Assembly: GCA_016205045.1 (NCBI GenBank)
Contig: JACQJM010000004.1
Span: 1-6,164 of the forward strand
Origin: Elusimicrobiota bacterium
Lineage (GTDB): Bacteria; Elusimicrobiota; Elusimicrobia; JACQJN01
Direction: 5' to 3'
DNA length: 6,164 nt
In this document: piece after piece, positions 1-6,039 of the stretch
How the letters are laid out: the number at the start of each line of letters is the position of its first letter
Numbering within the stretch: the first letter of the stretch is position 1
The notes under the pieces: generated by a model
The model's input: only the letters and a program-made list of their open reading frames with translations
Told to the model about the DNA's origin: nothing
The model's database searches: none
Made by a program: the position numbers and the translations under genes

Positions 1-103
1 CCGCATCAGGACTCGAAGCATCAAAATCCACCCGATCCCTCGCAGACAAAAACTGCGCAGAAGACAAGAGGAAACACGAAAAAACCACTAACCCCTTATT
101 CAT
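1..103 (-). CDS. 5' end of a gene for an exported protein of unknown function (partial, runs off the left edge)
   Basis: The minus strand opens at an ATG at 103-101 and stays open to the window edge (34 codons). The encoded N-terminus is MNKGLVVFSCFLLSSAQF followed by LSARDRVDFD. One lysine, then a hydrophobic core of about 15 residues and a small-residue site (L-S-A before R22) form a credible Sec signal peptide with likely signal peptidase I cleavage near residue 21. An in-frame TAA lies four codons upstream of the ATG, so this is the first possible ATG start. No strong Shine-Dalgarno sequence is visible. It follows valS after 99 bases in the same direction, so it may be read through from the valS operon or have its own promoter. 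The mature part visible is too short to name a family. The export call is moderately firm; the function is unknown. Confidence 0.6.
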   Translation of the reverse strand, partial: MNKGLVVFSCFLLSSAQFLSARDRVDFDASSPDA

Positions 104-202
104 ATCATCATATTAAAGGAATATTCATTCCGCCGCATGAGGCATAAGGCCTACTTTTTTAACACTAGAGGACCTACGGGGAGGTAGGACTAATGGTTTC
201 TG
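104..202. other. Intergenic gap between valS and the signal-peptide gene
   Basis: No gene is visible in these 99 bases. They hold small inverted repeats: CCTAC/GTAGG at 173-177 and 184-188 with a six-base loop just after the valS stop, and GGAAT/ATTCC at 118-122 and 127-131. Neither is followed by a T-tract on the minus strand, so neither is a convincing intrinsic terminator for valS. A TAATAT at 117-112 resembles a -10 box, but I see no -35 match at a proper distance. Confidence 0.5.
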
Positions 203-2896
203 CTAGAGATTTTTAAGAACTTCTTCGATGCGGGATTGCCGCTGTTTGACTTGGGTATGGCGTTGACGGATCTCATCCACCTTTTCCTCGGGAGCACGGG
301 AAAGAAAATTTTTATCTTCCAGCTGGCGCGAAAGATTCTCCAACTCCTGCTGAATAACGGAACGTTCTTTATCCAAACGGCTCTTGAGTTTATTCACATC
401 CACTTCAGATTGAGGGATGCAGATGGTCACTTCGGAAAGAGGATAATACAGAGATTTTGAAGGCAGCTTATCGGCTGCAATGCTGCCTTGAATCTTGGCT
501 AAATGAGCAATCAAAGACTCGTTTTCCTTAAGGATTACGGCAGATCGGGATTCCAGTTTAGCGTATTGTACCTCGATCTGTTTCCCCGGAGGAATGTTGT
601 ATTCGGACCTAAGTGTTCTAATTCCCGTGATCAAATTCTTTAAAAACCTTATGCGATCCGCATCTTCGGCGGTCAATGCAAACTGAAAATCAGAAAATTC
701 TTTTTTAAGCAAATAGCCCGGCCTCAATCCCAGTTTTTCACTCAAGGCTTGCTCCAACTCCTCGCTGATGAAAGGCATGATCGGGTGAAGATGCCCTAAA
801 CACCTCTCAAGCACCACGCATGCGATCCCCAAAACCTCCGCCTTTTTGCCGCTGGAACTCAGCTTGGATATTTCCACATACCAATCGCAAAAATCACCCC
901 ACAAAAACTCATAAATTATTCGGGCCGCTTCATCCACCCGGTAATTCACCATGGACTCTTTTACAGACTTTGCCGTTTGGGAAATCTGTCCTAAAATCCA
1001 ACGATCCGCCAGATCAAGCTTAGCTTTTGTTAATTCTTGCGGGTGAGAAACATAATGAGATATTTTTTGGATAACCTCAGGTGAAGCCTGATCTAAGGAC
1101 ATCAGAATATACCGGGTGGCGTTATAGATTTTGTTGGTAAAGTTACGGGCTCCCACCAGAGACTCTTCGGCAAATTGGATGTCCCTTCCAGGGACCGTCT
1201 GAACGGCCAGGGCAAAACGCATGGCGTCCGTCCCATACTTATCCATAAGTACCAGAGGATCCACCACATTGCCCAGGGATTTAGACATCTTCTTGCCGTG
1301 CTTATCGCGAACGATCCCATGGATATAAACATCCTTAAAAGGAACCTTTTCCATAAACTCCAACCCCATCATCACCATGCGGGCGACCCAGAGATATAAG
1401 ATTTCATAGCCCGTGATCAAAACCGTAGTGGGATAGTAGTAATTTAAATCCTTTGTTTTTTCCGGCCATCCAAACACGGAAAAAGGCCACAACCCCGATG
1501 AAAACCAGGTATCCAAAACATCTGGGTCCTGCTCCAATTCCCCATTCCCGCAAGAAACACATTGGGCAGGTCGATCAAAAGAAACCATAGGTTGGCATAC
1601 TGTTGCCTGTTTGACACAATACCAAACAGGCAACCTGTGCCCCCACCAAATTTGTCTGGAGATACACCAGTCCCTTATATTTTCTAACCAGTTCAGATAA
1701 GGTCTTTCCCATGACTCAGGATAGAATATAACCTTCTTGGACTTGCTGGCTTGGATTGCTTTTTGGGCCAACCCCGCCATCTTCAAAAACCACTGTTCGG
1801 AAAGAAGAGGCTCAATCACTTGGTTGCACCGGTAGCAAACCCCTACCGAGTGGTGGTAAGGTTTCTCATCTTTTAAGAACCCGCCCGCTTTCAAATCTTC
1901 CACCACTTTTTTGCGACAGGCATCCCGATCCAAACCGGCATAACTTTCTCCCGCTTCGGAAGTCATCTTCCCGTCCAATCCAATGACCCGCACCAGGTCC
2001 AATTTGTGCCTCTGGCCGATCTCAAAATCCACGGGATCATGGGCTGGGGTCACCTTCAATGCTCCGGTTCCGAATTTTAGATCAATGGCTTTGTCTCCCA
2101 CGATGGGGATGATCCTCTGAGTCAATGGCAGCCGGCATTTCTTACCAATGAGGTGTTTCCACCGCTTATCTTCAGGATGCACAGCAACAGCAGTATCCCC
2201 CAGCATGCTTTCGGGACGGGTGGTAGCCACCACAGATCCTTCTTTGCCGTCCTCAAGAGGATAATGGATATGCCAAAGCTTGGAATCCCGCTCCTCATAT
2301 TCCACCTCGATATCCGAAAGGGCCGTTCCACACCGAACACACCAGTTGATCATTCTTTCCCCGCGATAAATGAGCCCCTTCTCCCACAACCGTTTAAAGG
2401 CTTCCGCTACCGCGCGTCCCCTCATTTCATCCATGGTGAACCGCATATTCTCCGGTCTCAGGTCTAAAGCACAGCCCATGCGCCGGAGTTGTTCTAAAAT
2501 GGTGTTTCCGCACTCCTTCTTCCAGACCCACATCCTTTCCAAAAACGCTTCCCGACCGAGGTCAGTTCTTTTTTTCCCTTCCGCCTTCAGCACCTTCTCC
2601 ACCACGTTTTGGGTGGCGATGCCTCCATGATCCGTGCCGGGCACCCAATTGACTTCTTTGCCCTGCATCTTCCAAAAACGGACCATGATGTCCTGAAGGG
2701 TATTGTTCAAAGCGTGGCCCATGTGAAGGGCTCCTGTAATATTAGGAGGGGGAATCACCATCACAAAAGGAGGATTTTCAGAATCGTGTGAATCCTTAGG
2801 GTGTGAGGAAAAAAGGTTGGCCTCGGCCCAAGACTTAAGCCACTTCTCCTCGACGGGTTTAGGATCGTAGGTTTTAGAAAGGGAGACAAAATTCAT
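203..2896 (-). CDS. valS: Valine--tRNA ligase (ValRS)
   Basis: This cytoplasmic class I synthetase charges tRNA-Val with valine using ATP and edits mischarged threonine. The 897 residues cover the full bacterial architecture. The Rossmann fold carries the HIGH-class motif HMGH (58-61) and KMSKS (536-540). The CP1 editing domain spans roughly 210-400 and includes ATTRPES (224-230, where TTRPET is usual) and the VTPAHDPVDFE segment (282-292). DTWFSSGLWPF follows at 462-472. Cysteine pairs lie at 186/189, 354/357 and 446/449. The anticodon-binding domain runs from about 630 to 780, and a charged coiled-coil arm closes the protein (about 831-897). The ATG at 2896 is the only reasonable start: the next Met is residue 46, inside the catalytic core, and the N-terminus (SKTYDPKPVEEKW) is typical. 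It begins 23 bases inside the response-regulator gene, so translation is probably coupled. No T-box leader is present. Oddity: the knuckle at C427-C434 is expanded and carries an inverted repeat. Confidence 0.98.
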   Translation of the reverse strand: MNFVSLSKTYDPKPVEEKWLKSWAEANLFSSHPKDSHDSENPPFVMVIPPPNITGALHMGHALNNTLQDIMVRFWKMQGKEVNWVPGTDHGGIATQNVVEKVLKAEGKKRTDLGREAFLERMWVWKKECGNTILEQLRRMGCALDLRPENMRFTMDEMRGRAVAEAFKRLWEKGLIYRGERMINWCVRCGTALSDIEVEYEERDSKLWHIHYPLEDGKEGSVVATTRPESMLGDTAVAVHPEDKRWKHLIGKKCRLPLTQRIIPIVGDKAIDLKFGTGALKVTPAHDPVDFEIGQRHKLDLVRVIGLDGKMTSEAGESYAGLDRDACRKKVVEDLKAGGFLKDEKPYHHSVGVCYRCNQVIEPLLSEQWFLKMAGLAQKAIQASKSKKVIFYPESWERPYLNWLENIRDWCISRQIWWGHRLPVWYCVKQATVCQPMVSFDRPAQCVSCGNGELEQDPDVLDTWFSSGLWPFSVFGWPEKTKDLNYYYPTTVLITGYEILYLWVARMVMMGLEFMEKVPFKDVYIHGIVRDKHGKKMSKSLGNVVDPLVLMDKYGTDAMRFALAVQTVPGRDIQFAEESLVGARNFTNKIYNATRYILMSLDQASPEVIQKISHYVSHPQELTKAKLDLADRWILGQISQTAKSVKESMVNYRVDEAARIIYEFLWGDFCDWYVEISKLSSSGKKAEVLGIACVVLERCLGHLHPIMPFISEELEQALSEKLGLRPGYLLKKEFSDFQFALTAEDADRIRFLKNLITGIRTLRSEYNIPPGKQIEVQYAKLESRSAVILKENESLIAHLAKIQGSIAADKLPSKSLYYPLSEVTICIPQSEVDVNKLKSRLDKERSVIQQELENLSRQLEDKNFLSRAPEEKVDEIRQRHTQVKQRQSRIEEVLKNL
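1602..1634. repeat. Perfect 12-bp inverted repeat inside valS
   Basis: GTTGCCTGTTTG (1602-1613) and CAAACAGGCAAC (1623-1634) are exact reverse complements around a nine-base spacer. In valS the arms fall in codons for about residues 421-432: one arm encodes L-P-V-W just before C427 and the other V-K-Q-A-T just after it. The mRNA could form a 12-bp hairpin here. The second arm coincides with extra residues in a cysteine knuckle that is normally CxxC. Confidence 0.85.
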
Positions 2897-3317
2897 TTAG
2901 GGTCAGCCAATAGAGTCCTAAGTTCTCAATAGCTTTAGTAAATTGATCGAAATCTATGGGTTTGCAGATGTAGCTATTAGCCCCTAAGTTGTAACTTTTG
3001 AGAATATCCTCTTCTTCCTTTGAAGTGCTAAGGATAACCACCGGTAAAATTTTAGTTCGCGAATCGGCCCGCAGACGCCTTAAAACTTCCAGGCCATCTA
3101 TTTTAGGCATCTTTAAATCCAAAAGAACCAGTCGGGGTTTCAGAGGAATACTTCGACCCATGAATGTTCCTGTTCCTAAAAGATATTGGACGGCCTCGGC
3201 GCCATCATGAGCCACAACAATCTCATGGGTTATCTCATGTTGTTTGAGGGCTCGTAAAGCCAGCAGGGTATCCCCCGGATTATCTTCCACTAACAAGATA
3301 ATATTCTTAGAATTCAT
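2874..3317 (-). CDS. Single-domain response regulator, Rcp1-like receiver
   Basis: The 147-residue protein is one receiver domain with no output domain. It has the acidic pair E11-D12, the phospho-acceptor D67 in LVLLDLKMPK, the switch residue T98 (ILSTSKEEED) and K119-P120 in YICKPID. The stretch VEDNPGDTLL and the end YWLTLNEF are typical of Rcp1-type regulators, which usually pair with PAS or phytochrome kinases. The ATG at 3317 is chosen over an upstream in-frame ATG at 3380 because it overlaps the kinase stop as ATGA, lies seven bases after GGGAGAGG, and starts the protein at the first beta strand (IILLVEDN). The next gene, valS, starts within its last codons, yet the C-terminus ends where the family normally ends, so it is not truncated. 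It presumably receives phosphate from the adjacent kinase. Lacking a DNA-binding domain, it must act through a protein partner or phosphorelay; its output is not encoded here. Confidence 0.93.
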   Translation of the reverse strand: MNSKNIILLVEDNPGDTLLALRALKQHEITHEIVVAHDGAEAVQYLLGTGTFMGRSIPLKPRLVLLDLKMPKIDGLEVLRRLRADSRTKILPVVILSTSKEEEDILKSYNLGANSYICKPIDFDQFTKAIENLGLYWLTLNEFCLPF

Positions 3318-4486
3318 GACACGGCCTCTCCCAAGGTAAAATAAAATGTGGCCCCCTGATCCACGGCTGCCTCTGCCCAAATATTCCCTTTATGACGCTG
3401 TATGATTTTTTTCGCCGTAGCCAAGCCGATGCCGTTGCCCGGAAAATCATTTAAGTTATGTAATCTTTGAAAAGCACCAAAGAGTTTTTCCGCATAATTC
3501 ATATCAAATCCTACGCCGTTATCCTTAACAAAGTAAGTAGGTATTCCATCTTTTTGGATCATTCCAAATTCTATCCGCGCCTGCGTTTTTTTGATAGTAA
3601 ATTTCCACGCGTTCCACAAAAGATTTTGAAGAACGAGACGAATAAGGTTGGAATCGCCATCCACGATCAACCCCGGCGCCACGATAAATTCCACCTGGCG
3701 TCCTGAGGGTTCGTTCCTAAATCCCTTGATAATCTCTTGAACTATTTCGCTTAAATTTACCCTGGCAAAACGAACCCCCGCGCGGGTTACCTGGGATAGA
3801 TTCAATAAGGCATCAATAATCTGACCCATACGTTTGCTTTCGGATCGGATGCTCTGAAAATACTCAAGGGCTCGATCATCCAATTTATCTTTGCAGTCCT
3901 CCATTAAAATTTTACTAAAACCATTAATACTTCTTAAGGGAGTGCGCAGATCGTGCGCGACCGAATAACTGAAGGATCCCAATTCCTTATTCACCGCAGC
4001 CAGCTCCGCGGCCTGACGAACGGTCTGTTCCGCCTTCCTTCGCTCAGTAACATCGAGAATCAAAAATACAAAAATATCTTCCTGTTTGGGAATGGGAATC
4101 TGAGTCCAGGATATCTCAATCTCACGAGGCTTTCCCTTGGTACGCAAACTATAAACTTCATGAAAGTACTTTTCCCCTCTAAGAGCTAAGTGTACAGGAT
4201 GGGTCTCCGGTGGAAGCACACGACCCTCTCGCTGAAGAGGCAATACCTGGCGTAGGTCTGCCCCGAGGTTCTGGATATGAGGTTGAGCTACCAGAAGATC
4301 GAATGTCGCGTTGCACCATTCAATGAGCCCGAGACTACTGGTCCAGGCAATAGCGCTCGGAACCATGCCCAAAGCGATTTCCATCTTCCCTAGGGTTGTG
4401 CGAAGCTCATTCAGAAGCGTTTCCGATGGAAATCCCATGAAGAATTTTTTTAACCCAAAGGACGGATCGTCGCCCCAAATATCCAT
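3314..4486 (-). CDS. Soluble PAS-domain sensor histidine kinase
   Basis: The 390-residue protein has an N-terminal helix, a PAS domain (about 43-147, ending FLILDVTERR), a HisKA dimerisation domain with the phospho-acceptor H178 in SYSVAHDLRTPLR, and a HATPase_c domain. The latter carries the N box around N288-N292, the G1 box DNGVGFDM (322-329), the F box LFGAFQRLH (335-343) and the G2 box GNGIGLATAKK (350-360). All residues for autophosphorylation are present. I see no membrane helix, so it should be cytoplasmic. The HisKA sequence resembles phytochrome-type kinases, but there is no GAF or PHY domain. Its TGA overlaps the regulator ATG by four bases, marking the pair as cognate. The start is uncertain: ATG 4486 has a weak AGGG three bases upstream, but its first 12 or so residues are the neighbouring PAS codons read out of frame; ATG 4438 lies just past the PAS stop. 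The signal sensed is unknown. Confidence 0.93.
   Translation of the reverse strand: MDIWGDDPSFGLKKFFMGFPSETLLNELRTTLGKMEIALGMVPSAIAWTSSLGLIEWCNATFDLLVAQPHIQNLGADLRQVLPLQREGRVLPPETHPVHLALRGEKYFHEVYSLRTKGKPREIEISWTQIPIPKQEDIFVFLILDVTERRKAEQTVRQAAELAAVNKELGSFSYSVAHDLRTPLRSINGFSKILMEDCKDKLDDRALEYFQSIRSESKRMGQIIDALLNLSQVTRAGVRFARVNLSEIVQEIIKGFRNEPSGRQVEFIVAPGLIVDGDSNLIRLVLQNLLWNAWKFTIKKTQARIEFGMIQKDGIPTYFVKDNGVGFDMNYAEKLFGAFQRLHNLNDFPGNGIGLATAKKIIQRHKGNIWAEAAVDQGATFYFTLGEAVS
3325..3332 (-). promoter_or_regulatory. Shine-Dalgarno sequence of the response-regulator gene
   Basis: GGGAGAGG on the minus strand lies seven bases upstream of the ATG at 3317. It decides the start of the receiver gene and suggests independent ribosome loading in addition to coupling through the ATGA overlap. 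Confidence 0.75.
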
Positions 4487-4800
4487 TGTCCCTGACGCTC
4501 TTCCGCCAGGATGAAATGCTCAGCGTCAAACTCCTTGCCATCCTTGGTCACAGCCTTGAGCTTTAGGAATTGATTGAGCAGGGTTGGTTTTCCCGTAGTA
4601 AGAAAGCGGGAAAATCCTAAGTGGTGAGAATCATGCAGCGTCTTAGGAATGATGACCGTAAGCGGCTTACCCAAAACCTCCTTTTCCTTCCAGCCAAATA
4701 CTATTTCAAAACACCGGTTGACTTGGATAATGAAACCCTGATGATCCGCAATCACTACCGGCACGCTGGTTTCCTGCATCATCTTCTCCATTGTTTCCAT
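4450..4800 (-). CDS. Stand-alone PAS-domain protein
   Basis: The 116 residues form one PAS domain and nothing else. The sensor fold begins at VPVVIADHQG (13-22) and continues through INxxF-like VNRCFEIVFGW (27-37), EVLGKPLTVIIP (41-52), the helical HHLGFSRFL segment (59-67) and the closing strands LKLKAVTKDGKEF (79-91) and WIFGATIRPL (106-115). No catalytic or output domain, signal peptide or membrane segment is seen. PAS domains bind small ligands or partner proteins; no ligand can be assigned. The ATG at 4800 has a strong AGGGGGAG four bases upstream. It is the first gene of the block; the kinase downstream has its own PAS domain and begins within or just after this gene. It probably modulates that kinase. 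A single fused PAS-PAS-kinase gene broken by an indel is the alternative, but both domains are complete and this gene has its own stop. Confidence 0.85.
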   Translation of the reverse strand: METMEKMMQETSVPVVIADHQGFIIQVNRCFEIVFGWKEKEVLGKPLTVIIPKTLHDSHHLGFSRFLTTGKPTLLNQFLKLKAVTKDGKEFDAEHFILAEERQGQWIFGATIRPLG

Positions 4801-4804
4801 GAGG

Positions 4805-4812
4805 CTCCCCCT
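4805..4812 (-). promoter_or_regulatory. Shine-Dalgarno sequence of the stand-alone PAS gene
   Basis: AGGGGGAG on the minus strand lies four bases before the ATG at 4800 and supports that start. It abuts the 21-base palindrome. Confidence 0.7.
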
Positions 4813-4832
4813 TTTCGATTACGAATCGAAAA
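4812..4832. promoter_or_regulatory. 21-base palindrome, candidate operator of the PAS-kinase operon
   Basis: TTTTCGATT (4812-4820) and AATCGAAAA (4824-4832) are perfect 9-bp arms around three bases. The palindrome lies immediately after the predicted -10 box and before the ribosome binding site, so the expected transcription start (near 4826) falls within it. That position suits a repressor operator better than an RNA hairpin, since the transcript would lack one arm. If transcription comes through from hemW, an RNA hairpin next to the ribosome site is possible instead. The receiver in this operon cannot bind DNA, so the regulator would be encoded elsewhere. Confidence 0.45.
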
Positions 4833-4861
4833 ATGTTACATCACTTTTCCTATGGGGTCAA
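4833..4861 (-). promoter_or_regulatory. Candidate sigma70-type promoter for PAS-kinase-regulator-valS
   Basis: On the minus strand TTGACC (4861-4856, five of six consensus bases) is followed after exactly 17 bases by TAACAT (4838-4833, four of six). It stands in the only sizeable gap upstream of the overlapping four-gene block, 33 bases before the PAS start. It is inferred from consensus match only. Confidence 0.4.
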
Positions 4862-4870
4862 ACCGGATCC

Positions 4871-4960
4871 TGAGGCGGAGCATCTAGGAAAAGGATGGGA
4901 CCTGTCCCGCTCTTTCCTGCTTCTCAATCTTGAGGCGGAGCATCTAGGGAAAGGGCGGGA
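4871..4960. repeat. Pair of 30-base direct repeats spaced 60 bases apart
   Basis: Copies at 4871-4900 and 4931-4960 match at 27 of 30 positions. The first 18 bases (TGAGGCGGAGCATCTAGG) are identical; differences are at 4889/4949, 4895/4955 and 4896/4956. The left copy is intergenic between hemW and the PAS gene. The right copy covers the hemW stop codon and its last five codons. The layout suggests a dispersed or locally duplicated non-coding repeat rather than part of hemW. Confidence 0.85.
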
Positions 4961-4961
4961 C
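4886..4961. repeat. Three-armed alternate-pairing structure within the direct-repeat region
   Basis: The segment GTCCCGCTCTTTCC (4904-4917) is an inverted half-copy of the direct repeat. With the right copy (GGAAAGGGCGGGAC, 4948-4961) it matches at 13 of 14 positions. With the left copy it forms GGGAC/GTCCC (4897-4901 with 4904-4908) plus the outer stem AGGAAA/TTTCCT (4886-4891 with 4913-4918). Only one of the two foldings can exist at a time. Neither ends in a T-tract, so this is not a classical intrinsic terminator. It may be a degraded palindromic element, an mRNA-processing structure or an attenuator-like device. Confidence 0.6.
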
Positions 4962-6038
4962 GAATTCTTGAAACACTCGGTTGGCGACAAAAATTCCTTG
5001 AGAAGAGAGCTTTACTTGAGAACCCTCAAACACCACTAAATCCTGGCTCTGAAGATCCTGCCACTGCTCTTTAAAATCGGACTTCATCTTTTCCGCCAAG
5101 TGCAATCCTTCCAACATCCTCAGCCCCAATAAAATAGTTTCCCCTGTTTTTTCCAAACCTTCTAATTTTTCTTCCTCCGCAACAGGCGTGGAACCTTCCT
5201 CCAACGCCTTTAAGTAATTTTGAAAACGGTCCGTATTGGTCCGACGCACTCCGTTCAAATAAGACGTGGCCCCGCATCCGAAGCCTAGGTATTCCTCGTT
5301 TCTCCAATAAATCTGGTTATGCACAGATTCATAGCCTGGTTTGGCAAAATTGGAAACCTCATAGTGGCGGTAACCCACCCTCCCCAGCATTTGTATCGCC
5401 ACCTCATACATCTGGCGGGATAGGTCTTCATCCACCTGGAATCCTCTTTTATTGAAAACTGTTTTCTCCTCCACGTGCAGCCCATAGAGAGAAACATGTT
5501 CCGGTTCCAGGACACAGACTTGGTTGAGGCTGTCTTGAAAATCCTGAATACTCTGTTCGGGAACACCGAACATGAGGTCCACATTCAAATTTTTAAAACC
5601 TATCTTCCTCAATTCTCCGAACACCCGCACGAAATCTGCGGAAGTATGTTGGCGGCCCAAAGATTTGAGCAAAGAGTCCTGGGTGGTTTGGAGCCCTAAA
5701 CTAATACGGCTCATTCCATGAGCGCGTAAAATTTTCATTTTGTCCGAGGTCAGGCTCTCCGGGTTGGCCTCTACGGTGGACTCCTTTAAATCTCGGAGAG
5801 AGCCAAAATGATTTCCCAGAGAGGTCAAAAGAAAATCTAGTTCTTCAGCGCTCAGCTCGGTGGGAGTTCCCCCTCCCATATAGAGAGTATCGATCCGAAA
5901 ACCCCGATAAGGTCTCATCTCTGTCTGGAGAGCTTGAAGGTAACGAACGGAGGATTTTCCTTGGCCAGAGAAAGCGACAAAGTCGCAGTAGTAACACTTG
6001 ACCGAGCAGAACGGGATGTGGAGGTAGAGGCCTCTCAT
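4944..6038 (-). CDS. hemW: HemW-type radical SAM protein (HemN-like, formerly annotated as coproporphyrinogen III oxidase-like)
   Basis: The 364-residue protein has the length of HemW (about 375) rather than of the longer HemN. The radical-SAM cluster motif is C11-SVK-C15-YY-C18. It is followed by the SAM-binding GGGTPT (55-60), the E90-ANPES segment, SLGLQ (113-117), VDLMFGVP (153-160), HYEVSNFAKPG (225-235) and the HemW-typical HNxxYW (HNQIYW, 240-245), then GFGCGATSY (252-260, where GPGAHS is frequent). HemW is regarded as a haem-binding chaperone that delivers haem to target proteins such as respiratory enzymes; true oxygen-independent coproporphyrinogen oxidase activity is not expected from the family. 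The ATG at 6038 is the first start after an in-frame TGA at 6047-6045; no clear Shine-Dalgarno sequence precedes it. The last codons (V-P-P-F-P-stop) lie in a repeated DNA element. The next gene starts 143 bases downstream, so shared transcription is possible but unproven. Confidence 0.93.
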   Translation of the reverse strand: MRGLYLHIPFCSVKCYYCDFVAFSGQGKSSVRYLQALQTEMRPYRGFRIDTLYMGGGTPTELSAEELDFLLTSLGNHFGSLRDLKESTVEANPESLTSDKMKILRAHGMSRISLGLQTTQDSLLKSLGRQHTSADFVRVFGELRKIGFKNLNVDLMFGVPEQSIQDFQDSLNQVCVLEPEHVSLYGLHVEEKTVFNKRGFQVDEDLSRQMYEVAIQMLGRVGYRHYEVSNFAKPGYESVHNQIYWRNEEYLGFGCGATSYLNGVRRTNTDRFQNYLKALEEGSTPVAEEEKLEGLEKTGETILLGLRMLEGLHLAEKMKSDFKEQWQDLQSQDLVVFEGSQVKLSSQGIFVANRVFQEFVPPFP

Positions 6039-6039
6039 G

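Noticed and set aside
140..160. AGGC-loop-GCCT followed by ACTTTTTT on the plus strand, as an intrinsic terminator
   Set aside because: The stem is only four base pairs, and no plus-strand gene ends to its left; all genes here are on the minus strand.
2153..2467. Plus-strand frame of 104 codons opposite valS
   Set aside because: It lies wholly antisense to the conserved editing and catalytic region of valS. Its translation has no recognisable domain and it is best explained as a shadow of valS codons.
2897..2960. T-box or other leader for valS
   Set aside because: The bases upstream of valS are coding sequence of the receiver gene, leaving no room for a leader. No T-box-like core motif was seen.
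3318..3380. N-terminal extension of the response regulator from an ATG at 3380
   Set aside because: The extra 21 residues (rich in G and R) are the kinase C-terminal codons read in another frame. The ATG at 3317 has a strong ribosome site and the usual ATGA overlap.
4588..4614. 8-bp inverted repeat TTTTCCCG/CGGGAAAA inside the PAS gene
   Set aside because: Arms of this length with an 11-base loop are expected about twice by chance in a window this size. The bases encode conserved PAS residues and show no regulatory context.
4905..4960. Hairpin at the hemW 3' end as a rho-independent terminator
   Set aside because: The stem is good, but on the minus strand it has an A-C mismatch, a long loop and no T-tract after it (CAGGTCCC follows).
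4833..5039. Plus-strand frame of 68 codons containing two similar peptide segments (EAEHLGKG twice)
   Set aside because: The internal peptide repeat is just the 30-base DNA direct repeat read in frame (60-base offset is a multiple of three). The right part is antisense to hemW, and there is no ribosome site or recognisable domain.
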